A stretch of DNA of 38,466 nt from assembly GCF_001647275.1 (NCBI RefSeq), contig NZ_LRMM01000053.1, positions 1 through 38,466 on the forward strand, in the 5' to 3' direction. A model generated the notes under the pieces. That model ran no database searches. It saw nothing but the letters and a program-made list of their open reading frames with translations, and was not told the origin of the DNA. Of this stretch, positions 8,268-15,249 are shown piece after piece. Position 1 is the stretch's first letter; every line of letters begins with the position of its first letter. The translations under genes and the position numbers were made by a program. The DNA is from Rufibacter ruber. Its GTDB lineage: Bacteria > Bacteroidota > Bacteroidia > Cytophagales > Hymenobacteraceae.

Positions 8268-8567
8268 AGTTTTTCCTTTGCAGATGAATTGATTCCCGCT
8301 TGCCTCTTTTTTAAGGGCAGGCGTGCCCGTGAATATACTGCGAAAATAGAAATCTGTTCAGAGACGCGCCGCCGCAAAGGGAGCAGGTGGGGCTGTGGCA
8401 AAAAAAAACATCGGCTGCGCCGGAATATTTTTGCTTCAAAACCCCCTGAGCGTGAAGAGCAAAGAACATCAGGGGGCCTTTTTGCGTTGAGAAATCTAAA
8501 AATAAACGGCACAAACTATATCCGTTTAACGCTATATTGAGTAAAATACCACAAAAAATTCCATCCC
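8268..8567. other. Divergent intergenic region with a hairpin-terminated segment
   Basis: There is no credible gene between the thioesterase and glycogen synthase starts. CCCCCTGA (8442-8449) pairs perfectly with TCAGGGGG (8469-8476), followed by CCTTTTTG, which is terminator-like on the plus strand. Just upstream GCAAAAA...CGGC-TGC-GCCG...TTTTTGC (about 8398-8433) can also fold. Together 8355-8485 could be a small RNA or an attenuator of the glycogen synthase gene; this is inference. Confidence 0.4.
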
Positions 8568-10364
8568 ATGCCTCAATCCACTTCTGCCTCTCCTTATCTG
8601 CTTGAAATTGCCTGGGAAGCCTGCAACCAAGTTGGAGGTATTTATACGGTCATCAGATCTAAAGTACCCGCCATGATGGAATACTGGGGAGACCAGTATT
8701 GTCTGATTGGGCCTTATTTCCCTAGCCAGGCAGCGGCCGAGTTTGAGCCTACAGATGACTACTCAGACATTTACGGGCAGGCGGTGCTGGAACTGAGAGC
8801 CCAGGGGGTGGAGGTTTATTACGGCACCTGGCTGGTGACCGGCCGGCCGCGCATTGTGCTGATCAATCCGTACAGCGCGTTCAGTGACATTCCGGCTATC
8901 AAATATTTCCTGTGGGAGCACCACCGCATTCCTACCTCTAATGAAGACCTGTTGCACCAGGTGCTGGCCTTTGGCAGTATGGTGAAGCGGTACGTGTCTT
9001 TGCTGTCAAAGAAAACGAAGAAGCTGGTGGCGCATTTCCATGAATGGATGGTGGGTTCCTGCATTCCAGACTTGCGGCGGGAGCAGGTGCCGGTGAAGAT
9101 TGTATTTACCACCCACGCCACGCTGCTTGGGCGCTACCTGGCCATGAACGACCCCAACTTCTATGACCAGCTCACCTCAGTTGACTGGCAGCAGGAGGCG
9201 CGGCATTTCAACATTGAGCCGGCCGTCTCCATTGAGCGGGCGGCGGCGCATGGGGCGCATGTGTTTACCACCGTGAGCGAGGTGACGGTGCGGGAATGTA
9301 TCTACCTGCTGGACCGGATTCCGGATACCGTGCTGCCCAATGGATTGAATATCAGAAGGTTCACCGCCTTGCATGAATTCCAGAACCTGCATTTGACGTA
9401 CAAGAAGAAGATTCACCGGTTTGTGATGGGGCATTTTTTCCAGAGCTTTCCGTTCAACCTGGACAAAACCCTTTATTTCTTCACCTCAGGGCGTTACGAG
9501 TACCGGAACAAAGGCTTTGACCTTACCCTGGAAGCCCTGGCCCGCCTGAACTACCGCCTCAAAAAAGCCAAGTCAGACATGACCGTGGTGATGTTCTTTA
9601 TCACCAAACGGCCTTTCCACTCTATCAACCCGCAGGTGTTGCACTCACGGGCACTCATGGAGGAGATACAGGAGACCTGCGAGTCTATCACGGAGCAGGT
9701 GGGGGAGCGGTTGTTTTATGAGGCGGCCGCCAGCAATGAGCACAAGGTGCCGGACCTGAACTCATTTGTTGAAGACTACTGGAAACTGCGCTACCGCCGT
9801 ACCGTGCAATCCTGGAAAACCCACCAGTTGCCGCCGGTGGTAACCCACAACCTGGTAGAAGACCAGACAGATGACATTCTGCACTTTCTGCGCGCCTCCA
9901 ACCTGGTGAACAATGCAGATGACCGGGTTAAGATTGTGTACCACCCAGATTTCGTCTCCCCGGCTAACCCGCTGTTCGGGATGGAGTATGGGCAGTTTGT
10001 GCGGGGCTGTCACCTGGGGGTTTTCCCAAGCTATTACGAGCCGTGGGGCTATACCCCGCTGGAGTGTGTGGCCAGCGGGATTCCGGCCGTGACCAGTGAT
10101 TTGTCCGGCTTTGGTGATTATGTGAAGAAGCACGTGAAGAAGTACACTGAAAAAGGGATTTACGTGATTGACCGCCATGAAAAAGGCTTTAGTGAGTCAG
10201 CAGAGCAGTTGACCAATCACTTAATGGAGATTGTGGAGCTCAGCCGCAGAGAGCGCATTAACCAGCGTAACAAAGTGGAGAGTTCCTCTGAGATGTTTGA
10301 CTGGAAAAAGCTGCTGGTGCATTACGAGCGGGCGTACCAGTTGGCGCTCAGTTCAAATATATAG
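8568..10364 (+). CDS. Glycogen synthase, GT3 family (eukaryote-like)
   Basis: A 598-residue enzyme of the fungal/animal glycogen synthase family rather than bacterial GlgA (GT5). It would elongate alpha-1,4-glucan from a nucleotide-glucose donor in the cytoplasm. GT3 signatures include WEACNQVGGIYTVIRSK (16-32), HFHEWMVG (156-163), TTHATLLGRY (181-190) and the Rossmann-domain E-x7-E pair E491/E499 in YYEPWGYTPLECVASGIP. Near the C-terminus SRRERINQRNKVE (559-571) aligns with the arginine-rich helix through which eukaryotic enzymes bind glucose-6-phosphate. The regulatory N-terminal extension of eukaryotes is absent. It is followed by a very strong terminator and shares the island with branching and debranching-type enzymes. 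Confidence 0.93.
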   Translation: MPQSTSASPYLLEIAWEACNQVGGIYTVIRSKVPAMMEYWGDQYCLIGPYFPSQAAAEFEPTDDYSDIYGQAVLELRAQGVEVYYGTWLVTGRPRIVLINPYSAFSDIPAIKYFLWEHHRIPTSNEDLLHQVLAFGSMVKRYVSLLSKKTKKLVAHFHEWMVGSCIPDLRREQVPVKIVFTTHATLLGRYLAMNDPNFYDQLTSVDWQQEARHFNIEPAVSIERAAAHGAHVFTTVSEVTVRECIYLLDRIPDTVLPNGLNIRRFTALHEFQNLHLTYKKKIHRFVMGHFFQSFPFNLDKTLYFFTSGRYEYRNKGFDLTLEALARLNYRLKKAKSDMTVVMFFITKRPFHSINPQVLHSRALMEEIQETCESITEQVGERLFYEAAASNEHKVPDLNSFVEDYWKLRYRRTVQSWKTHQLPPVVTHNLVEDQTDDILHFLRASNLVNNADDRVKIVYHPDFVSPANPLFGMEYGQFVRGCHLGVFPSYYEPWGYTPLECVASGIPAVTSDLSGFGDYVKKHVKKYTEKGIYVIDRHEKGFSESAEQLTNHLMEIVELSRRERINQRNKVESSSEMFDWKKLLVHYERAYQLALSSNI

Positions 10365-10374
10365 CACCCTGAAA

Positions 10375-10438
10375 CAGGTTCTGAAAACAAGCAAGAGGGG
10401 TCCCATCTGGGGCCCCTCTTGCTTGTTTTCAGAACCTG
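10375..10438 (+). terminator. Very long perfect hairpin after the glycogen synthase gene
   Basis: The 26-base arm at 10375-10400 (starting CAGGTTCTGAAAACAAGC, ending GAGGGG) is the exact complement of 10413-10438, with a 12-base loop that itself pairs partly (TCCC/GGGG). It begins 10 bases after the stop. There is no T run, so it may act as a mRNA 3' stabiliser or two-way barrier. Confidence 0.75.
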
Positions 10439-10578
10439 CTCATACGTTACCCTTCCGGCAGCGGCCTGCCATTTTTTTCTATTAAAATTTCCCTTAGGAA
10501 TAGAAATGGGAGAAGGCTGATTCTTGAAATTGTCAGCATTTTTATCTTTCCGGCCAATGCGTCTGCCCATATCTCAGG

Positions 10579-10626
10579 GCTTCTGTTTTTTTGCTGTTTT
10601 TCAGAAAACAGCCCAAAAACAGAAGC
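10579..10626. repeat. Palindromic repeat, copy E
   Basis: A perfect 12-bp outer stem, GCTTCTGTTTTT with AAAAACAGAAGC, and the inner GCTGTTTTTCAGAAAACAGC. Convergent position. Confidence 0.85.
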
Positions 10627-10812
10627 GCTGAAAGGCCCTTGTCCCAGTCATACATTCACAGGAGAAGAAAAGGGAAAACACGTATTTTGTTCTGGGGGGA
10701 GGTTGGTGAGTGCAGGTTCTGACTGCCCAGGGCAAGCTCTGTCTACCGCGTTGCGCCTCCCCTTTGTTCAAAAGAATGGTAGCAGGCTCTTTGGGGTTGC
10801 GCAGCGGTGGCA

Positions 10813-10851
10813 TAAAAAACGCCCCATCAGACGTTTGCTGATAGGGCGTTG
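10813..10851 (-). terminator. Intrinsic terminator of the GH31 gene
   Basis: Read on the minus strand, AACGCCCTATCAG pairs with CTGATGGGGCGTT (one mismatch) and is followed by a T run (the AAAAAA at 10814-10819 on the plus strand). It lies about 50 bases beyond the GH31 stop, behind palindrome copy F. Confidence 0.75.
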
Positions 10852-10854
10852 GGC

Positions 10855-10890
10855 GTTTTAGGGCTGTTTTCTGAAAAACAGCCCTAAAAC
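10855..10890. repeat. Palindromic repeat, copy F (perfect 16-bp stem)
   Basis: GTTTTAGGGCTGTTTT (10855-10870) and AAAACAGCCCTAAAAC (10875-10890) are exact complements around CTGA. It ends seven bases from the GH31 stop codon. Confidence 0.88.
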
Positions 10891-10897
10891 AGGAAAT

Positions 10898-13336
10898 TTA
10901 GGCAATACCGGTTACCGAGTGCAGGCTTATCTGGGTGAACCCGCTGGGGACGGTGACCACCAGCACACGTTGGTCAGCAGAGGCCTCCCAGACGGTTTCT
11001 TCGTTGTCTACCAGCACGGAGGCGGTAGGGGCAGGCAAACCGTGTATGATGATTCTGTAGCGTGGGTACGCGGCCGCCCCGCTGCCTTCTATCTGCTGGG
11101 AAATTGAGAAGGAGGCGGCAGAGGGTTCGGTCTGGAAAGTTTTGAGCTGGTAAGCCCCTTCAGTGTAGCCATAGCCCTCGCCGCCGTCTTCATACAGCGT
11201 GCTGATGTAGGGGAACTCACTGTAGTACACATGCAGGGTGGCTTCCTGAATCTCCAGCTCCCCCACATACTGCTGTACCGGGTACATGGGCAGCACCGCC
11301 CCCGCCCGCACAAACATGGGAATCCGGTCCAGCGGGGCATCTGCCCAAACCTCCTGGCGGCCAAAGACCACCTCGTCTGACCAGAAGTTGTACCACTGCC
11401 CGTGGGGCAGGTAAAGGTTTCTTCCCTCCACACCCGGGGCCGTGATGGGGCACACCAGAAGATGGTCTCCCAGGCAGAATTCAGCCATGCGGTGGTAGCA
11501 CTCAGGGTCATGCTGGTCCTGCAGAGACAGCGGCCTCAGCATGGGCGTACCCTGGGTGGCATATTGCCAGAAGGTGGTGTAAATGTAGGGCAGCAACTGG
11601 TAGCGCAACTCAATGAACTTGCGGGCCAGGCTGGTGAACGGCTCCCCAAACGACCAGGGCTCCTGATCACCGTGGTCACCAGAGGAGTGGGTGCGGCAGA
11701 ACGGGTGGAACACGGCTAACTGGAGCCACCTGATGTACAGTTCGCCGTCTGGGGTCTCAATGAAACCGCCAATGTCTGAGCCCACAAATGAAATCCCGGA
11801 GATGCTCAAGCGCTGGCACTGGATGTTGGCCAGCCAGAGGTGATCCCAGGAGGCAATGTTGTCTCCCGTCCAGGCAGAGGCGAACCGTTGCACACCGGCA
11901 TACCCTGACCTGGTAATGGTGAACGGGCGGTCTGGGTAGGAGAACTGCTTCACCCCCTCATACGTGGCGCGGGCCATCTGCATGCCATACACGTTGTGGC
12001 CTTTGCGGTGGCTGCCGGGTTCCCCGTCCATGTGCAGGCGCACATCATTGGGGAACGTGCCAATCTCAAACACCGCCGGTTCGTTCATGTCATTCCAGAC
12101 CCCTTTCACACCTACGTCCTGTATCAGACCTTTAAACAGGCCAGACCACCAGGTGCGTACATCTTGGCGGGTGAAATCCGGGAAGTGGCAGAGGCCGGGC
12201 CAGACTGTTCCCTTGTAGAGCGGGCCATCAGCGCGCCGGCAGAAATAATCATTTTGCACCCCTTCCTGGTAAACCCAGTAGTCATGGTCAATCTTAATAC
12301 CGGGGTCAATGATAACCACGGTTTTAAACCCGTCTTCTTTGAGCTCCCGCACCATGCGGGCGGGTTTTGGAAAGTGCTCATTGCTCCAGGTGAAACACCG
12401 GAAGCCCTCCATGTAGTCAATATCCAGGTACAGCGCATCACAGGGAATCTGGCGTTCCCTGAACCCCTGGGCCAGGTTTTTCACCACAGACTCTGGGTAG
12501 TAGCTCCATTTGCACTGGTGGTACCCCAAGGCCCACAGTGGGGGCAGCTCTGGGGTGCCGGTGAGCAGGGTGTAGCGCTGAATGACCTGGGTAAGCGTGG
12601 GGCCATAGATGAAGTAATAATCCATGCTTCCGCCCTGCGCCCAGAAGCTGGCCACCGTGTCGCGCTCCATGCCAAAGTCATAGAAATTCCGGAACGTGTT
12701 GTCAAAGAAGATCCCGTAGGCGTTGCGGTTGTGCAGGCCCATAAAAAAGTTGATGTTCTTGTAGAGCGGGTCTGTGCCTTTTGTATAGCCGTAGGTGTCA
12801 GTGCCCCAGTTCTCAAAGCGGCGGCCGCGCAGGTTCATGTTCTCGGCTTTGTCGCCCAGGCCATAGAAATATTCCCGTGGCTGCGCGCGCTTGCTCATCT
12901 TGACAATCTCCCCGCCGTACTCTTTGTGGTCTTCCCAGTGAAAGCCCTTCTCATCTTCATTGAGCAGGTTGCCAGATTTGTCCAGAATGCGGGTAAGCAG
13001 GCCCTTTTTTGAGATGGTGCAGATTAATTCTTTGGTGGTAAGGCGGTAATGATCAGAAAGTGCCTTAACTTTCAGCTTTACCGGGGTGGAGGCGTTGTTG
13101 GGGGCAATGGCGTAAGAAAAATCCCGGCCAAAGGTGCCGTCTGGCGCAAATCTAAAGCGTAAGATGGTCGCAGAAACAGCCTCTACCCGCAGGGCCACCC
13201 GGTTGTCACAGAGAAAGGTAGCGTAGCTGTTGTGGGTATCAACCTGAATGACAGAACCCGGAAAGAACTCTTCCCGTTTTGCCCCCAGGTCATTGATCAT
13301 GTAATTAGTATCCTGAACTGAATTATCCATGCACAA
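10898..13336 (-). CDS. GH31 family alpha-glucosidase
   Basis: An 812-residue glycoside hydrolase that should release glucose from alpha-glucans or malto-oligosaccharides. The order is an N-terminal beta-sandwich (about 30-250, with YFYGLGDKAENMNLRGRR), a catalytic barrel (about 265-600) and C-terminal beta domains. The nucleophile is D416 in WNDMNEP (414-420) and the acid/base is D492 in WTGDN (489-493); PLWALGYHQCKWSYY (266-280) is also typical. No signal peptide is visible, so it is probably cytoplasmic and acts on stored or imported glucan. The start may be the ATG at 13336 or the third codon at 13330 (MDNSVQ). It is divergent from the GT4-like gene, with a shared regulatory gap. Confidence 0.93.
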   Translation of the reverse strand: MCMDNSVQDTNYMINDLGAKREEFFPGSVIQVDTHNSYATFLCDNRVALRVEAVSATILRFRFAPDGTFGRDFSYAIAPNNASTPVKLKVKALSDHYRLTTKELICTISKKGLLTRILDKSGNLLNEDEKGFHWEDHKEYGGEIVKMSKRAQPREYFYGLGDKAENMNLRGRRFENWGTDTYGYTKGTDPLYKNINFFMGLHNRNAYGIFFDNTFRNFYDFGMERDTVASFWAQGGSMDYYFIYGPTLTQVIQRYTLLTGTPELPPLWALGYHQCKWSYYPESVVKNLAQGFRERQIPCDALYLDIDYMEGFRCFTWSNEHFPKPARMVRELKEDGFKTVVIIDPGIKIDHDYWVYQEGVQNDYFCRRADGPLYKGTVWPGLCHFPDFTRQDVRTWWSGLFKGLIQDVGVKGVWNDMNEPAVFEIGTFPNDVRLHMDGEPGSHRKGHNVYGMQMARATYEGVKQFSYPDRPFTITRSGYAGVQRFASAWTGDNIASWDHLWLANIQCQRLSISGISFVGSDIGGFIETPDGELYIRWLQLAVFHPFCRTHSSGDHGDQEPWSFGEPFTSLARKFIELRYQLLPYIYTTFWQYATQGTPMLRPLSLQDQHDPECYHRMAEFCLGDHLLVCPITAPGVEGRNLYLPHGQWYNFWSDEVVFGRQEVWADAPLDRIPMFVRAGAVLPMYPVQQYVGELEIQEATLHVYYSEFPYISTLYEDGGEGYGYTEGAYQLKTFQTEPSAASFSISQQIEGSGAAAYPRYRIIIHGLPAPTASVLVDNEETVWEASADQRVLVVTVPSGFTQISLHSVTGIA

Positions 13337-13434
13337 AAGTAAATGATAAAGAAGAACGCACTACTGTAACTTTAAGTGTTTGTTCACCATATAAGCTGCA
13401 TAAATACGGAAAGTTTAGTTCTTCTTATTTCTTA

Positions 13435-13449
13435 TTGATAAAGTATCAA
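13435..13449. promoter_or_regulatory. Dyad TTGATA-AAG-TATCAA, candidate operator
   Basis: A perfect 6-bp inverted repeat with a 3-base centre in the gap between divergent GH31 and GT4-like genes, 23 bases before the TATCTTTG box. It is placed where a repressor could act on both genes. The regulator is not identified. Confidence 0.45.
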
Positions 13450-13471
13450 AAATAAATGGATTTACTTCGCC

Positions 13472-13479
13472 TATCTTTG
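13472..13479 (+). promoter_or_regulatory. Promoter -7 box TATCTTTG for the GT4-like gene
   Basis: Exact TAnnTTTG match, 67 bases before the chosen ATG at 13547. A -33 TTG at the usual distance is not evident, which may mean an activator is needed. Confidence 0.45.
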
Positions 13480-13546
13480 TGAAGGCGAGTAGCGCTTTTG
13501 GTAATCTATACCTTTGGCCCCTGATAAAGTTGATTACGAGTTAAAA

Positions 13547-14896
13547 ATGAAGAAACTGCGCGTACTAATGTTGGGCTGGGAAGATCAGCCTGTCTTAAAT
13601 GGAGGTTTGGGGAAAGCCTGCTTTCATTTAGCTGAAGCGTTGGCAAAAGATGTTGAATTGACCATGATTGTTCCCCAGGCAGAAGAACAAGTGCTGGAGG
13701 AACAGGCGGAAGTGTTGGGGTTGGGATCATTGGACCTGTCATCTATTAAACAAGCCCCCGTTGAAAGATCTTTTGAACGCTTTGCGGATACGCACAGAGT
13801 TCCAGCTAATTTGTTCCCCTACAGTGAGTCTCTGGATCTGGAAGGGCAGGAGTACCAGCCTGAAGGGGAGGAGGAAGGAGAAGGAGTCACCGCCGCCGCC
13901 GCCGCCGCCGCCCCGGTGGCAGAGGTAACCCCAGAAGAGGCCCCCAGGCAGCAACCAGAGATTAAATATGTGGCCGGCCCTAAAGGCACCCTGAATTTTG
14001 AAGTGATCCAGTTCGCCCGTTTTGCCGCGCGTCTGGCCTCGCACAAAGAGTTTGACGTGGTGTACGCCCATGACTGGATGACGTTCCTGGCCGGAATTGA
14101 AATCAAGACCCAGCGCAAAGTTCCGTTGGTGCTACACGTGCACAGCCTGTCTTTTGACCGCCAGATTGGGCACCCGTGGGGGTGGATCTACGAGCTGGAG
14201 GTGAAAGCATTGCAGGCGGCAGATTTAGTGATTGCCGTGAGTGAGCGTACCGCCCAGATGATGATCAAACGCTACGGCATCAGCCCTAAGAAAATTCGGG
14301 TGGTGTACAACGGCTTTTCGGGCCGGTTTATTCCCGTGTCTTCTGCTGAACCTAAAAAACAAGTAACGTTCCTGGGCCGCCTGGTGGCGCAGAAGGGGAC
14401 TCTCCAGTTCCTGAAAGTGGCCAAAGAGGTGATGAAGCAGGACCCGGAAGTGAAGTTTGTGGTGGCAGGGCACGGCCCGCAGTTAGAGGAAGCCAAACAC
14501 CAGGTCCAGAAATTAGGCATTGCCGAATCTGTTACGTTTACCGGCTTCCTTGATTCAGACGCGGCCGTAGATTTACTGAGAACCTCAGGGGTGTTCTGCC
14601 TCCCTGCCGTATCTGAGCCGTTTGGTTTAGCGGCGCTGGAGGCTACCCAGGCCGGGCTTCCGGTAGTATTGTCCAGCCAGACCGGGGCCGGAGAGGTCTT
14701 GCCCAAAGCCAGTATCAGTGACCCCAATGATGTGGCCGGCATGGCTGAACACATTCTGGAGCTTCTGAGGGATAATGCCTTGCGCCAGGAGATGGTGGAG
14801 GCCAACCAGGAAGCCATTCAGGAACTCACCTGGGAGGCGACCGCTGCCCAGGTGTATGAGGCCTTAACAGCTGTGCTCAAGGTGAAAGAAGACTAA
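13547..14896 (+). CDS. Glycosyltransferase, GT4/GT5-like (glycogen/starch synthase fold)
   Basis: I chose the ATG at 13547 (MKKLRVLMLGWEDQPVLNGGLGK); an upstream TTG at 13514 is less likely. The N-terminal NGGLGK loop resembles the ADP-glucose-binding K-x-GG-L of GT5 starch synthases. HDWM (175-178) is in the acceptor cleft. The C-terminal Rossmann domain has FLGRLVAQKG and the E-x7-E pair E357/E365 (SEPFGLAALEATQAG). The 449 residues include an insert at about 95-140 that is acidic and poly-alanine, coded by seven GCC repeats. Its place among glucan genes suggests a role in alpha-glucan or maltosyl transfer. Donor and acceptor are unknown, and it may instead make another polysaccharide. Confidence 0.85.
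   Translation: MKKLRVLMLGWEDQPVLNGGLGKACFHLAEALAKDVELTMIVPQAEEQVLEEQAEVLGLGSLDLSSIKQAPVERSFERFADTHRVPANLFPYSESLDLEGQEYQPEGEEEGEGVTAAAAAAAPVAEVTPEEAPRQQPEIKYVAGPKGTLNFEVIQFARFAARLASHKEFDVVYAHDWMTFLAGIEIKTQRKVPLVLHVHSLSFDRQIGHPWGWIYELEVKALQAADLVIAVSERTAQMMIKRYGISPKKIRVVYNGFSGRFIPVSSAEPKKQVTFLGRLVAQKGTLQFLKVAKEVMKQDPEVKFVVAGHGPQLEEAKHQVQKLGIAESVTFTGFLDSDAAVDLLRTSGVFCLPAVSEPFGLAALEATQAGLPVVLSSQTGAGEVLPKASISDPNDVAGMAEHILELLRDNALRQEMVEANQEAIQELTWEATAAQVYEALTAVLKVKED
13889..13914 (+). repeat. GCC trinucleotide microsatellite coding poly-alanine
   Basis: ACC followed by seven GCC codons (13892-13912) and CCG, in a low-complexity linker of the glycosyltransferase. Slippage here would change linker length without shifting frame. 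Confidence 0.85.
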
Positions 14897-14919
14897 CACT
14901 TACGGACCAATTTTTAGTT

Positions 14920-14964
14920 TTAAAAGGCAGAGGCCTCCATTTATTGGAGGCCTCTGCCTTTTAA
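14920..14964 (+). terminator. Strong bidirectional terminator of the GT4-like gene
   Basis: TTAAAAGGCAGAGGCCTCCA (14920-14939) pairs perfectly with 14945-14964 over 20 bp around TTTAT. The A/T ends allow function on either strand. It lies 24 bases after the stop. Confidence 0.88.
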
Positions 14965-15048
14965 ATTCTGTGCAGGTTGTTCAGCCTTCTGGAATAGACT
15001 AAGCCTGCGCCAGAAGGATACCCCTTTGTTTAACTGGAGAGAATAGCC

Positions 15049-15095
15049 TGCCTCTGGTTTGGGGTTGTTTTCAGAAAACTAAGCCAGAAACAGCA
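15049..15095. repeat. Palindromic repeat, copy G (AACTAAGCC subtype)
   Basis: Decayed copy: CTCTGGTTTGGGGTTGTTTT then CAGAAAACTAAGCC and AGAAACAG. It shares the TAAGCC variant with the copies at 4406 and 27804. Confidence 0.55.
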
Positions 15096-15202
15096 GTGGG
15101 TCCAAAAAATGCCTGAGCCCTAAAAGTACGTTCAGCTCTGAGTAGGGGAAAGTGAAGCCGGTGCCAACCTGCCTTTGCTAGTACCTGACATGGCGTTTGG
15201 TG

Positions 15203-15245
15203 TTCCTGTTTTGGTGTTTTGACCAAAACAGCCCGAAAACAGGAA
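15203..15245. repeat. Palindromic repeat, copy H
   Basis: TTCCTGTTTT (15203-15212) pairs perfectly with AAAACAGGAA (15236-15245); the inner arm GGTGTTTTGACCAAAACAGCC is partly decayed. It ends four bases from the branching-enzyme stop. Confidence 0.82.
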
Positions 15246-15249
15246 GATG

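Larger units (their letters stand above)
10365..10897. other. Convergent intergenic region between GT3 and GH31 genes
   Basis: About 530 bases without a gene, rich in hairpins: the GT3 terminator (10375-10438), two palindromic repeats (10579-10626, 10855-10890) and the GH31 terminator (10813-10851). The stretch 10640-10810 shows nothing recognisable. Confidence 0.7.
14897..15249. other. Convergent intergenic region between GT4-like and branching-enzyme genes
   Basis: Holds the GT4-like terminator (14920-14964) and two palindromic repeats (15049-15095, 15203-15245). Nothing else was seen. Confidence 0.7.

Noticed and set aside
11996-13012. Long plus-strand open frame of 338 codons
   Set aside because: Shadow of the GH31 gene, which has clear catalytic motifs.
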